Below, in pieces: positions 1 through 9,285 of a DNA stretch of 64,000 nt; position 1 is the first letter of the stretch, and every line of letters starts with the position of its first letter. The notes beneath the pieces are model-generated. The model saw only the letters and a list, made by a program, of their open reading frames with translations. It searched no databases and was not told the DNA's origin. The DNA is from CBDCHC01 sp965277055. Its GTDB lineage: Bacteria > Pseudomonadota > Gammaproteobacteria > PS1 > Pseudothioglobaceae. The position numbers were made by a program, and so were the translations under genes. The stretch lies in NCBI GenBank assembly GCA_965277055.1, contig OZ255703.1, positions 1,178,001-1,242,000 of the forward strand, written 5' to 3'.

Positions 1-2
1 TT

Positions 3-1400
3 AAAGTTACTACAAGACAAACAGTACAGTTACACGGAGTTTGTAAACGCCACTTAAAGCCTATGATTCAAGAGTTTGCTCAACATGAGTTAGACTCTAT
101 TGCAACGTGTGGAGACGTGAATCGCAATGTTATTTGCTCTGCGATTAATGATGATACTAAAGTAAATTTAGAAATTTACCATATTAGCAAGCAAATTAGT
201 GAACACTTACTTCCTCAAAGTTTTGCATATAATGATGTGTGGCTGGATAGCAAAAAACTTAAAGTACAAAGGGTGAACGGTAATAATCCGAGTTCGCAGA
301 CAGAAAATGAGAGCATTTATGGTAATGTGTACTTACCACGTAAATTCAAAATTGCTATTGCAATTCCGCCTTTTAATGATGTTGATGTATATGCACATGA
401 TATTGGGTTGGTGGCAATAATTGAGAATGAAGAACTCATTGGGTTTAATATTTTAGTTGGTGGTGGTATGGGCAATAGTCATGATACTGAGCATACATTT
501 CCCAGACTTGGTGATGTGATTGGTTTTGTTGATAAAGACAACATATTAGATGCGGTTGAAAAAATAGTTATTATACAAAGAGATTTTGGAAATAGAGAGG
601 ACAGAACTAATGCCCGTTTGAAATACACTATTGAAAAATTTGGTATTATTTGGTTTCAAAAACAGTTAGAAAACCTGCTCGGATACAAACTAGAAAAAGC
701 TAAGGGTTTTAAGTTATTATATCGCTCTGACATTTTGGGTTGGAAGCAAGATTATCAAGGAAAGCATAACTTTACACTCTTTGTTGAAACAGGGTTAGTT
801 TCTGATAGTAGCAATACTCAATTAAGATCTGCTTTATTTGAAATTGCACAAAAAGAATTAGCAGATTTTCATTTTACAAATAATCAAAATATTATTTTAA
901 ATAATATTGATACAGAGAATAAACAACATGTTGAAGATATCTTAAATCAATACGCTATTAATAATGATGGTATTTCTCAATTTAGAAATAATTCATTAGC
1001 ATGTGTTGCCCTAAATACATGCCCACAAGCCGTTGCTGAAGGACAAAGGTATTTACCTTCATTAATAACTAAAATTGAAGAATTACTAAAAAAATATGAT
1101 TTACAGGATAATTCCATTAGTATTCGTATGACAGGTTGCCCTAATGGCTGTGCACGTCCTTACCTATCTGAAATTGCTCTAGTGGGAAAATCTTTGGGAA
1201 TATATAACATGTATATAGGATCAGATTCTATTGGCACACGTTTAAACCGCCTATATAAAGAAAATCTTGACGAATCCGGTATCTTAAAAGAAATAGATAT
1301 GCTATTTTCTAATTATGCAAAACAATCGGCTAATCAAAGTTTTGGAGATTTTGTGTTTAACACTTTTGCAGTATCTGCACTTTCTGTAGCATCGATATAA
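3..1400 (+). CDS. cysI: Sulfite reductase hemoprotein beta subunit, 5'-truncated
   Basis: Assimilatory sulfite reductase hemoprotein, which reduces sulfite to sulfide for cysteine synthesis in the cytoplasm. The frame is open from base 3, so the true start lies outside the window. The ATG at 63 is internal, because the residues encoded before it (TTRQTVQLHGV) match a conserved segment roughly one hundred residues into CysI proteins. Both siroheme/4Fe-4S cysteine motifs are visible: C-x5-C in ACVALNTC (about 1000-1025) and C-x3-C in TGCPNGC (about 1132-1152). The protein lacks the paired ferredoxin clusters of DsrA/DsrB and is clearly the assimilatory type. It ends normally at 1400 and faces aroA tail to tail. 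CysJ or a ferredoxin would supply electrons; neither is visible here. Confidence 0.92.
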   Translation, partial: KVTTRQTVQLHGVCKRHLKPMIQEFAQHELDSIATCGDVNRNVICSAINDDTKVNLEIYHISKQISEHLLPQSFAYNDVWLDSKKLKVQRVNGNNPSSQTENESIYGNVYLPRKFKIAIAIPPFNDVDVYAHDIGLVAIIENEELIGFNILVGGGMGNSHDTEHTFPRLGDVIGFVDKDNILDAVEKIVIIQRDFGNREDRTNARLKYTIEKFGIIWFQKQLENLLGYKLEKAKGFKLLYRSDILGWKQDYQGKHNFTLFVETGLVSDSSNTQLRSALFEIAQKELADFHFTNNQNIILNNIDTENKQHVEDILNQYAINNDGISQFRNNSLACVALNTCPQAVAEGQRYLPSLITKIEELLKKYDLQDNSISIRMTGCPNGCARPYLSEIALVGKSLGIYNMYIGSDSIGTRLNRLYKENLDESGILKEIDMLFSNYAKQSANQSFGDFVFNTFAVSALSVASI

Positions 1401-1490
1401 AATGTCCGATTCACACACATGCTGCCCATTTTTTTAAGTACTAATCTTTAGTTTTCTCAGTACTAAATCTTGCCTATAATTTGCAAGTTG

Positions 1491-1525
1491 TACATGCTCA
1501 TTTTCTTGATGTTCATGAGCATGTA
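1491..1525. repeat. 11-bp inverted repeat between cysI and aroA
   Basis: TACATGCTCAT at 1491-1501 is the exact reverse complement of ATGAGCATGTA at 1515-1525, leaving a 13-base loop. It lies in the 358-base gap (1401-1758) between convergent cysI and aroA. No T-run follows on either strand, so it is not a canonical intrinsic terminator. It could be a transcript-end structure or a protein-binding palindrome. I see no gene elsewhere in this gap. Confidence 0.5.
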
Positions 1526-1758
1526 TCCCATCTCAGCATAGCGTGACACTGCTTAACCTTGCGTAATTATCAATATTTAATTATTATTTAGGTGTTTTTG
1601 CGTGCAACAGTCTTATATTACACCACCAAGGAAATTACTTGAGGTTTATTTAGGGAAATGACATTCTATTTTTAGCAAACGTTAAAAATGGGAGGGTTAC
1701 AGAGTCAATCACTTGCTCTAATGTTTTATTATGGCTAGAAAAGTATTTCGTATTTTGG

Positions 1759-3051
1759 CTATATTGTTAATATTTGCATTCCAATACTCCTACATAACTC
1801 CTTAAAATTGGGGAATGAAGTTGCTACATTATCTACTCCATTAATCACAATCTGATGCTCGCATGCACAGCTTGCTATCGCAAATGCCATTGAGATACGA
1901 TGGTCATGATGTGACTCTATTTCTGAAGTTGGTGCGCTAAATGTACCACCTTCTATGATAATACCATCGTTAGTGGTGGTGTTGGTAATACCAAGTTTGC
2001 TAAGTCCTTCTGCCATCACCTCAATTCTATCACATTCTTTTACTTTTAGCTCTTGTGCGTTAGTGACTGTGCTGGTGCCATTTGCTTGACTCATGGCGAT
2101 AAATAATACTGGAAATTCATCAATGGCTAATGGCACGAGATGAGGGGGTACTGTAATGCCGTTTAGGGTACTTGATTTCACGCGAATATCTGCTAGTACT
2201 TCACCGCCTATTTCTTGCTCATTCGTTAGGGTAATGTCTGCACCCATAAGCCTGAGAATATCTATTACTCCTGTACGGGTTGGGTTGATGTTTACCCCTT
2301 GTAGGGTAATATCTGCATCTTGAGCAATACTTGCTGCCACCATAAAAAAGGCAGCACTAGAAATATCACTCGGTACGGTAATATTTGTGGCAGTGAGCTC
2401 ACTAGGGGTGAGGCTGATAGTGTTATTTTTCTTAGTGACTTTCACGCCAAACCCTCTGAGCATCCGCTCAGAGTGATCACGAGTAACCTCTGGCTCGGTA
2501 ACAGAAGTTACTCCAGAGGCATATAATCCTGCTAAGAGTACACAAGATTTCACTTGTGCAGATGCCACCGGCATATCATAATGAATATGTTGTAGTTCAG
2601 TCCCAGTTACTTTAAGGGGGAGTTTGCCTTCATTACTTTGAATTTGGGCACCCATTTTCGTGAGTGGAGTAATTACTCTATTCATAGGTCTACCTGAGAG
2701 TGACTCATCACCCACCAATGTGGTACTAAAGTCTTGTCCAGCTAATATACCACTCATGAGGCGCACTGCGGTGCCTGAGTTGCCAAGATCTAGCGAGTGT
2801 TTTGGTGCGGTCAGTCCATGCAGCCCTACGCCATGAATGATGATTTGATCACCTTTATCAATGATTTCTACGCCCATATCTTTAAATGCTTGCATGGTTG
2901 CAAGAGCATCCTCACCACGTAAAAACCCAGTAATAGTAGTGGTGCCATTGGCAAGAGAGCCGAGCATAATGCTACGATGCGAGATAGATTTATCACCTGG
3001 AACCTTAATATTGCCAGAGAGTGTGGGAGAATATTGAGTGGTAAATTTCAT
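1759..3051 (-). CDS. aroA: 3-phosphoshikimate 1-carboxyvinyltransferase (EPSP synthase)
   Basis: Transfers the enolpyruvyl group of PEP to shikimate-3-phosphate, the sixth step of the shikimate pathway. At 430 aa it has family length. The N-terminal GDKSISHR substrate-binding motif (about residues 19-26), LGNSGTAVRLMSG (about 90-102) and the C-terminal DHRISMAFA segment are all present. It is the last gene of a minus-strand run hemA-prfA-aroA; the gap to prfA is 24 bases. The usual third gene behind hemA-prfA in gammaproteobacteria is prmC, so aroA in that slot is a lineage-specific arrangement. Its 3' end faces cysI. Confidence 0.96.
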   Translation of the reverse strand: MKFTTQYSPTLSGNIKVPGDKSISHRSIMLGSLANGTTTITGFLRGEDALATMQAFKDMGVEIIDKGDQIIIHGVGLHGLTAPKHSLDLGNSGTAVRLMSGILAGQDFSTTLVGDESLSGRPMNRVITPLTKMGAQIQSNEGKLPLKVTGTELQHIHYDMPVASAQVKSCVLLAGLYASGVTSVTEPEVTRDHSERMLRGFGVKVTKKNNTISLTPSELTATNITVPSDISSAAFFMVAASIAQDADITLQGVNINPTRTGVIDILRLMGADITLTNEQEIGGEVLADIRVKSSTLNGITVPPHLVPLAIDEFPVLFIAMSQANGTSTVTNAQELKVKECDRIEVMAEGLSKLGITNTTTNDGIIIEGGTFSAPTSEIESHHDHRISMAFAIASCACEHQIVINGVDNVATSFPNFKELCRSIGMQILTI

Positions 3052-3075
3052 ATAGTTGTTAGTAATTTTGAGAGG

Positions 3076-4158
3076 CTAATCGTTAATTTGTGCCATTTGT
3101 CTGGTTTGTTGTTCGAGTATTAGTGGCTCTATAACTTCGTGTAAATCTCCTTCCATAATTTCATTTAACTTATATAGAGTGAGCTTAATACGGTGATCAC
3201 TTACTCTGCCTTGTGGGTAATTATAAGTGCGGATTTTTTCACTTCTGTCTCCACTGCCTACTTGTGCTTTTCTATCACTTGCCTGAGCAGATGCTTGTTT
3301 TTCTTGTTCAGTAGCTAAAATTCGACTAGCAAGTACCGAAAGTGCCTGAGCTTTATTTTTATGCTGACTTCTGCCATCTTGGCATTCTACCACAGTCCCA
3401 GTAGGGATGTGAGTTACTCGTACTGCTGAGTCTGTTTTGTTTACGTGTTGTCCACCCGCACCACTGGCTCTAAAGGTGTCTATTCGCACATCTTTCATAT
3501 CAATATTAACTTCTTCGACGGTTTCCACCTCGGGCATAATAGCTACCGTACAGGCAGAAGTATGCACTCTGCCTTGACTTTCAGTATCTGGTACCCGCTG
3601 CACACGGTGTGTACCACTTTCAAATTTGAGTTTAGAATAGACATTCAGCCCAGTAATTTGAGCAATGATTTCTTTAAATCCGCCGTGATCACCTGCGCTA
3701 CTACTGATAATCTCTACGTGCCACTTATTACGTTCAGCATAGCGAGAGTACATTTTAAATAAGTCACCAGTGAAAATACTTGCTTCATCTCCCCCTGTGC
3801 CTGCCCGTACTTCTAAAATAATATTGCGGTTATCATATTTATCTTTAGGTAGAAGTGCCGCTTTTAACTTAAATTCCAACTTTTCAATTAGGGCAGTATT
3901 AGTACTGATTTCCTCTTTTGCGAGTTCTTTGAGTTCTGCGTCTTCTTCACTGAGCATTTCTTTGGCAGTTGCTAGATTGTCTTCTGCCTCGGTAAACTCA
4001 GTAAATAACTTCACAATAGGCGTGAGTTCTGCATGCTCAATAGAATACTCTTTAAATTGCTCTTGGTTACTGACAATAGTACTATCAGATAACATTGCCT
4101 CTACCTCTTCTAGGCGGAGTACAAGTTGTTGGAGTTTGCTATAAATATTAGGATTCAT
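3076..4158 (-). CDS. prfA: Peptide chain release factor 1
   Basis: Recognizes UAA and UAG stop codons and triggers hydrolysis of peptidyl-tRNA on the ribosome. It is 360 aa, as in E. coli. The GGQ catalytic loop is in GAGGQHVNKTDSAV (about residues 234-247), and the RF1 P-x-T codon-recognition tripeptide reads PDT within RVPDTESQGR, the expected place. The start codon lies one base beyond the hemA stop (4160), so the two genes are almost certainly co-translated, matching the widespread hemA-prfA pair. Gln in the GGQ loop is normally methylated by PrmC, which is not encoded nearby. Confidence 0.97.
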   Translation of the reverse strand: MNPNIYSKLQQLVLRLEEVEAMLSDSTIVSNQEQFKEYSIEHAELTPIVKLFTEFTEAEDNLATAKEMLSEEDAELKELAKEEISTNTALIEKLEFKLKAALLPKDKYDNRNIILEVRAGTGGDEASIFTGDLFKMYSRYAERNKWHVEIISSSAGDHGGFKEIIAQITGLNVYSKLKFESGTHRVQRVPDTESQGRVHTSACTVAIMPEVETVEEVNIDMKDVRIDTFRASGAGGQHVNKTDSAVRVTHIPTGTVVECQDGRSQHKNKAQALSVLASRILATEQEKQASAQASDRKAQVGSGDRSEKIRTYNYPQGRVSDHRIKLTLYKLNEIMEGDLHEVIEPLILEQQTRQMAQIND

Positions 4159-4159
4159 A

Positions 4160-5440
4160 TTAGTTGGTTTGCACCGTTATATCTATGTGTTCTGGGATAC
4201 AGCCTTGGCACTGATCAATTTGCTTAATATCCAGAGATTTGATATTTTGTAAGTTATTATGAATGAGTTTATTAGTTAATTGGTCTGCTAGCTTGGTGAG
4301 TACTTCATTGGGATTTTTGGATTCTAGATCTTTGAGTGCTTGAGTAATGAGCTCCGTTTTCACTATTTGGGCGTGTTGATGATAATGTTTTATCAACTCT
4401 TTGTGTTCTTGATGAGCAAGTTCGTTGATATATGCTGCATTAAGTTCGTTGATTTTAGCGAGAGCGAGTTCTTTAGTTTCTGCTCTATTTTGCTCATTTT
4501 CTTGAATGACTTGTTTGAGGTCATCTACAGTATATAAAAACACATCATCAAGCTCTGCGACCTGTGCCTCTACATCACGCGGGATAGCAATGTCTAAAAT
4601 AAACATAGGCTTACGCTTACGTTTTTTAATGCTACTTTCTACCAAGCCTTTGCCAATAATTGCCACTTCAGCGGCAGTGGAGCTAATCACAATATCACCT
4701 TGGTGAAAGTACTCACAAAGTTGCTTGATGCTGATAATTTCTACAGAAACATCACTGAGTTCTGCCAAAATTTTCTCTGCATTTTTGGGGGTTCTATTGG
4801 CGATGATAATATGCTTAATGTGTTTTGCTGCCAAGTGCTTAGCACTTAATTCAATCATCTCACCAGAGCCAATTAGTAGAGCAGTATGATGTGATAAATC
4901 AGCAAATATTTTTTGACTGAGCTTTACTCCCAAAAAGGCAACAGATACTGGATTTTTGCCAATATCGGTAGTAGTACGAATTTTTTTAGCAACACTAAAT
5001 GCATGTTGAAATACGTGGTCTAACTCTGAGCCGAGCGCATCCATGTCTTTGGCAATATTATAACTATCTTTAAGTTGCCCTAGTATTTGAGGCTCTCCCA
5101 CTACAAGTGAATGCAGTCCAGAGGCAACTTGACACAAGTGATGAATAGCATCCGCACCTTCATAACATTCTATATAGTTGCGTAACGTATCAGCTGACAG
5201 GTGATGATACTGAGCTAAAAACTCTGTGAGTTGATCTTGGGCATTACTCGCATTACTCGCAGAAGTGCTAATATACATTTCTAAGCGATTACACGTAGAA
5301 AGAATCGCACTACCAGCGATAGAGTCGTTGGACAGAAGCTCAGATGTTGCACGAGAAATATCACTTTGACTAAAGGCGACTTTCTCGCGAATAGCTACTG
5401 GAGTCTTGGTATGATTAATGCTAAGAGCAACAAGTGCCAC
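4160..5440 (-). CDS. hemA: Glutamyl-tRNA reductase
   Basis: Reduces glutamyl-tRNA(Glu) to glutamate-1-semialdehyde with NADPH, the first committed step of C5-pathway tetrapyrrole synthesis. It therefore feeds siroheme for CysI and DsrAB and heme for the cytochromes in this window. The catalytic cysteine lies in STCNRLEMY (about residues 48-56), and LLIGSGEM (about residue 190) marks the NADPH-binding domain. The C-terminal dimerization helices follow. Length 426 aa is normal. It is the first gene of hemA-prfA-aroA, divergent from rplY across a 141-base gap. A minus-strand TATAAT at about 5471-5476 is a candidate -10 box. Confidence 0.96.
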   Translation of the reverse strand: MALVALSINHTKTPVAIREKVAFSQSDISRATSELLSNDSIAGSAILSTCNRLEMYISTSASNASNAQDQLTEFLAQYHHLSADTLRNYIECYEGADAIHHLCQVASGLHSLVVGEPQILGQLKDSYNIAKDMDALGSELDHVFQHAFSVAKKIRTTTDIGKNPVSVAFLGVKLSQKIFADLSHHTALLIGSGEMIELSAKHLAAKHIKHIIIANRTPKNAEKILAELSDVSVEIISIKQLCEYFHQGDIVISSTAAEVAIIGKGLVESSIKKRKRKPMFILDIAIPRDVEAQVAELDDVFLYTVDDLKQVIQENEQNRAETKELALAKINELNAAYINELAHQEHKELIKHYHQHAQIVKTELITQALKDLESKNPNEVLTKLADQLTNKLIHNNLQNIKSLDIKQIDQCQGCIPEHIDITVQTN

Positions 5441-5581
5441 TGAGAATTTGTAGGTGGTTAAAGATATATAATTATACGTTAAATTCTGGTAAAATTCACC
5501 CCTTATCTTTCATCTGGTCGCGGTTGAAAGGTAGGGTAGTAGAGGTTATCTACTTATTTTTTCCCTTTTTGGAGAAGTATT
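5441..5581 (+). promoter_or_regulatory. Divergent hemA/rplY promoter region and rplY leader
   Basis: AT-rich gap between divergent genes. TATAAT on the plus strand (5467-5472) overlaps TATAAT on the minus strand (5471-5476), so two outward -10 boxes could share the spot. No convincing -35 is visible for either. The rplY leader contains a short hairpin (CTTTCA near 5507, TGAAAG near 5524). L25 autoregulates through its leader in enterobacteria, but I could not match that leader motif here. Confidence 0.35.
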
Positions 5582-6205
5582 ATGAGCATTACAATTAATG
5601 CAACCACAAGAGATACCAGAGGAAAAGGTGCGAGCCGCCGTCTTCGTAAAGAACACAGAATTCCTGCTATTGTATATGGTGCGAGTAAAGACGCCCAAAA
5701 TGTATCATTAGATACCTTTGAAATCAGTCATTTACTAGACTTTGATGATGATATTTACTCATCAATCTTAGAACTTAGTATTGATGGTAAAAAAGCAGAG
5801 AAAGTCATCTTAAAAGACATGCAGCGTCACCCCGCACAAAATGTGGTTACCCACATGGATTTCCAACGAGTAAGTGCAAAAACAGCAATCACTACAGCAG
5901 TTCCTATTGTGCTCACTGGTATGAGTGAAAATGCTGATATTCGTTTAGGTGCGATTATCAATAAGTTTATTGATATGGTTGAAATCAAGTGTTTACCTAA
6001 AGATTTACCATCATCAATTGAATTAAATATTTCTGAGCTTCCAATTGGCGGTAGTGTGCGCCTGAGTAGTTTAGAAGTTGATAAAAAAGTAATTATTACT
6101 GCACTTAATCACAATGATGATTCGCATGATCAAACTGTTGTATCACTTTCTGCACCGAAAATCAAGCGTGAGAAGAAAGCAGGCGGTTCTGATTCAGATG
6201 GATAA
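5582..6205 (+). CDS. rplY: 50S ribosomal protein L25, long CTC-type
   Basis: Binds 5S rRNA in the central protuberance of the large ribosomal subunit. At 207 aa it is the two-domain TL5/CTC form: an N-terminal 5S-binding domain (RGKGASRRLRKEHRIPAIVYG, about residues 13-33) followed by a beta-barrel domain. The short 94-aa E. coli form lacks the second domain. The start is supported by GGAG nine bases upstream. The C-terminus is basic and glycine-rich. The order rplY-pth-ychF is the classical conserved cluster. Confidence 0.95.
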   Translation: MSITINATTRDTRGKGASRRLRKEHRIPAIVYGASKDAQNVSLDTFEISHLLDFDDDIYSSILELSIDGKKAEKVILKDMQRHPAQNVVTHMDFQRVSAKTAITTAVPIVLTGMSENADIRLGAIINKFIDMVEIKCLPKDLPSSIELNISELPIGGSVRLSSLEVDKKVIITALNHNDDSHDQTVVSLSAPKIKREKKAGGSDSDG

Positions 6206-6248
6206 GACGCAGCAGCAGAATAATCTAACATATATGTAATCCGATAAT

Positions 6249-6827
6249 ATGGCTATTACTTTGATTGTGGGTCTGGGTAATCCAGATGATACGTATCAGC
6301 ATAATAGGCATAATATTGGATTTCATTTTGTCAATGCTATTGCCCATTTACATGGTGGCAGTTGGAAATTAGAAAAAAAATTCTTTGGTGCTTTAGCCAG
6401 CATTACTCTAGGTGAGTCTCAGGTGCTATTACTCAAACCAACGACCTATATGAATGATTCTGGGAAGTCAGTCGTAGCAGTAGTTAAGTATTATTCTTTA
6501 GATACTCAGCAAGTATTAGTAGCCCATGATGAGCTTGATTTAAACTTAGGCACGACCAAACTCAAATATTCTGGTGGACACGGTGGACATAATGGCTTGC
6601 GTGATATTTCTGCAAAAATCACTAAAGATTATTATCGTCTGCGTATCGGCATTGGTCGTCCACCCGTAGGATGGGAGGTGGCGAAGTTTGTGCTCAGTAA
6701 CCCATCTACCAAAGAATTTGAAGTATTAATCGAAAGTATGTTACCAAGCATAGAACATATAGAAGATATTGTCCAGCACACTGAACAGACAATGAAAGTC
6801 ATTAACACACCACAAATAAAAGGATAA
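6249..6827 (+). CDS. pth: Peptidyl-tRNA hydrolase
   Basis: Releases tRNA from peptidyl-tRNAs that drop off the ribosome. Hallmarks are GLGNPDDTYQHNRHNIGF (about residues 8-25, containing the catalytic His), TYMNDSGKSV (about 66-75), HDELDLNLG (about 92-100) and GGHGGHNGLRDI (about 109-120). The length of 192 aa is typical. The ATG at 6249 gives the standard N-terminus directly before the nucleotide-fold strand. It sits three bases ahead of ychF, so translational coupling is likely. Confidence 0.97.
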   Translation: MAITLIVGLGNPDDTYQHNRHNIGFHFVNAIAHLHGGSWKLEKKFFGALASITLGESQVLLLKPTTYMNDSGKSVVAVVKYYSLDTQQVLVAHDELDLNLGTTKLKYSGGHGGHNGLRDISAKITKDYYRLRIGIGRPPVGWEVAKFVLSNPSTKEFEVLIESMLPSIEHIEDIVQHTEQTMKVINTPQIKG

Positions 6828-6830
6828 ATT

Positions 6831-7922
6831 ATGGGCGTAAAGTGCGGTATTGTCGGCTTGCCGAATGTTGGAAAATCAACCTTATTTAATGCACTTACAA
6901 ATGCAGGCATTGCTAGTAGTAATTACCCATTTTGCACAATTGAGCCGAATACTGGGGTAGTAGCTGTGAGTGATGAACGTCTAGATACTATCGTAGAAAT
7001 GGTACAACCAGAAAAAGTTATTCCAACCACTATGGAGTTTGTAGATATTGCAGGATTAGTGGAAGGTGCATCCAAGGGCGAAGGACTTGGGAATAAATTT
7101 TTAGCAAATATTCGCGAAACTACTGCGATTATTCATGTAGTCAGATGCTTTGAGAGTGAGGATATTATCCATGTCGCAGGTAAAGTATCTCCTCTTGATG
7201 ATATTGAAACAATCAATACTGAGCTGATACTTGCTGACCTTGAACAAGTAGAAAAATCATATCAAAAAGCGCTCAAAAACTCCAAATCCGGCAATAAAGA
7301 TGGGGTGCCACTGAAACATCTTTTAGAAAAAATCTTACCCGTATTAGAATCGGGTAATCCCGTACGCAGTATTGATTTTGATGAAGAGGAGGCAAAAGTG
7401 CTTTCTACTATTCAACTCCTGACCACTAAAAAAGTACTCTATGTGGCAAATGTCAGTGAAGATGGGTTTGAGAATAATCCGCATTTAGATATAGTCACTG
7501 AGTATGCTCAAAAAGAAGGTGCAGAAGTCGTGAGTATTTGTGCAGACATTGAACAAGAAATTGCCGCACTTGAGCCTGAAGAAAAAAAAGAATTTTTGAG
7601 TGAAATTGGGCAGACTCAAACAGGATTAGAGCGACTTATTTTTGCTAGTTATAAACTACTGGGGCTCCAAACCTACTTTACTGCAGGACCAAAAGAAGCC
7701 AGAGCATGGACTATTAACATCGGTGATACCGCTCCTAAGGCTGCAGGGAAAATCCACACTGACTTTGAAAAAGGGTTCATTCGAGCAGAAACCATAGGAT
7801 ATGACGATTTTGTAGCATGCGAAGGCGAGAAGGGTGCTAAAGAGCAGGGAAAAATGCGAGTAGAGGGTAAGGAGTATATAGTTGCCGACGGGGATATTAT
7901 GCACTTCCTCTTTAACAACTAA
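6831..7922 (+). CDS. ychF: Redox-responsive ATPase/GTPase YchF
   Basis: Obg-family P-loop NTPase that binds ATP and associates with ribosomes; linked in E. coli to oxidative-stress control. Length 363 aa matches the family. GLPNVGKSTLFNAL (about residues 8-21) is the P-loop and DIAGLVEGASKGEGLGN is the switch II region. The TGS-like C-terminal domain ends in VADGDIMHFLFNN, the usual family ending. It is the last gene of rplY-pth-ychF. Its 3' end faces serB across 167 bases in which I see no clear terminator. Confidence 0.97.
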   Translation: MGVKCGIVGLPNVGKSTLFNALTNAGIASSNYPFCTIEPNTGVVAVSDERLDTIVEMVQPEKVIPTTMEFVDIAGLVEGASKGEGLGNKFLANIRETTAIIHVVRCFESEDIIHVAGKVSPLDDIETINTELILADLEQVEKSYQKALKNSKSGNKDGVPLKHLLEKILPVLESGNPVRSIDFDEEEAKVLSTIQLLTTKKVLYVANVSEDGFENNPHLDIVTEYAQKEGAEVVSICADIEQEIAALEPEEKKEFLSEIGQTQTGLERLIFASYKLLGLQTYFTAGPKEARAWTINIGDTAPKAAGKIHTDFEKGFIRAETIGYDDFVACEGEKGAKEQGKMRVEGKEYIVADGDIMHFLFNN

Positions 7923-8089
7923 CTACGTCTTTTGAGTTTTTACTTTGTTGTACTGCGAAAAACATTCAGTCATTTACTACCAGTAAACTCCTTCATCTTT
8001 TTCTTGTGCGCCTCGTAAAATTCTCAAAATACTTGTTAGTAAGAAAGTGTGTCGGTTTATTTTATGCACATTTTGCATAATTTTAGGTG

Positions 8090-8896
8090 CTATTGTAGTA
8101 GGTCAATAATGGTATCCAACCCACCAAACTCAATGCAAATATCAGCGTAGTCTTTAACTACTTGTTTAGCGTGGTATGCTACTGAAAGTCCTGATATGTT
8201 CATCATTTTAAGATCATTTGCCCCATCTCCACAGGTAATAATTTGGCTGTTATCATAGGGCAAGTTATCTATAAACTTGGCTTTTTCACTGGCATTTATG
8301 ATCGTCCCTAACGCCCTGCCTGTTAGGGTATGGTTGTGTTCCTCAAGAGTGTTTGAGAGGTGAGCATTTAATCCAAGCTCATGAGAAATACGACCAGTAA
8401 AGTAGGTAAACCCACCAGAGACCACTGCAGTGTAGATATTTTGCTGATGTAAAAAATTCATGAGCTCTCTAGCTCCTGGGTTAAGAGTTAGTTTATTAGT
8501 ATATACTTGTTCAAGTACATTTACATCTAGCCCCTCTAGGAGTGCTACCCGTGCACGTAATGACTCGTTAAAGTCTAGCTCACCACGCATTGCTTGTTCG
8601 GTGATAGCTGCTACTTGTGGCTTGAGGTTCGCATAATCTGCAATTTCATCAATACACTCAATGCTAATTAGGGTAGAGTCCATATCAGTCACAAATGCTT
8701 TTACTTGTGCTGGGTCAAAATGTTCTGGCAGGAGATTTATATCCACCTGATAGGTTGCTCTTAATAAGGCTAATTCTACTGGTTTATCTGTCTGAAAGCG
8801 ATAGTGTGTACCGAGTGAGATAAGAGTACTCTTAGTAAGGTCTGCAATATCCTCTGCAACTTGAGTATTTTGAGTATGAATGAGATAGGTATTCAT
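8090..8896 (-). CDS. serB: Phosphoserine phosphatase
   Basis: HAD-superfamily phosphatase giving L-serine from O-phosphoserine. The nucleophile motif VTDMDSTLI (about residues 69-77, DxDST form typical of SerB), the VVSGGFTYF motif II and the CGDGANDLKMM motif III/IV are intact. An N-terminal region of about 65 residues precedes the HAD core, as in SerB. Length is 268 aa. It stands alone between ychF and a gene-poor stretch. Confidence 0.93.
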   Translation of the reverse strand: MNTYLIHTQNTQVAEDIADLTKSTLISLGTHYRFQTDKPVELALLRATYQVDINLLPEHFDPAQVKAFVTDMDSTLISIECIDEIADYANLKPQVAAITEQAMRGELDFNESLRARVALLEGLDVNVLEQVYTNKLTLNPGARELMNFLHQQNIYTAVVSGGFTYFTGRISHELGLNAHLSNTLEEHNHTLTGRALGTIINASEKAKFIDNLPYDNSQIITCGDGANDLKMMNISGLSVAYHAKQVVKDYADICIEFGGLDTIIDLLQ

Positions 8897-9136
8897 TTAA
8901 GAGATAACAATAATAATATAGCGATATTTTATCGTCATTGAGGAACATTAAATAACATTGAGCAACAACAAAAAAATAATGACTATTTACATAAGATACT
9001 CAGACAAATATATATCAGCCCCTTTAATAAAACCCAAAGTATAATTAATATATAGTCATATTTTAAATGATGGATTATTAGGGTGGCAGGATACTTGCAC
9101 TTTACAAGGCAAATAGAGAAATGAGGGGATACAGTG

Positions 9137-9223
9137 ATGTGTACCGCTCAAATTTCAATCATCCATAAAGAGAAAATAGATGTGTTAGTAGAAAATCAAA
9201 AGATTATTATTAATGAGTTATAA
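9137..9223 (+). CDS. Possible 28-aa small ORF
   Basis: ATG at 9137 preceded by GAGGGG eight bases upstream; it encodes MCTAQISIIHKEKID... and stops at 9223. It lies directly before a strong Shine-Dalgarno and two further small ORFs. It has no recognizable domain. This is a weak call, given because the three short ORFs follow one another with plausible ribosome-binding sites. Confidence 0.25.
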   Translation: MCTAQISIIHKEKIDVLVENQKIIINEL

Positions 9224-9234
9224 GGAGATGAAAA

Positions 9235-9282
9235 ATGATATTAACCCAAAGAATAGGTATTTTTATTCTGTTAGGAGTGTAA
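9235..9282 (+). CDS. Possible 15-aa leader-like ORF
   Basis: Encodes MILTQRIGIFILLGV, a hydrophobic 15-residue peptide. AAGGAGATG seven bases upstream is the best Shine-Dalgarno in this stretch. The ribosome-binding site of the next ORF (TAGGAG) lies inside its last codons, and its stop is three bases before that ORF's ATG. This looks like translational coupling or a leader peptide. Function unknown. Confidence 0.35.
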   Translation: MILTQRIGIFILLGV

Positions 9283-9285
9283 TTT

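Noticed and set aside
3..1400. cysI as a second dissimilatory sulfite reductase subunit
   Set aside because: It lacks the inserted ferredoxin cysteines and has the TTRQT-HGV segment of assimilatory CysI.
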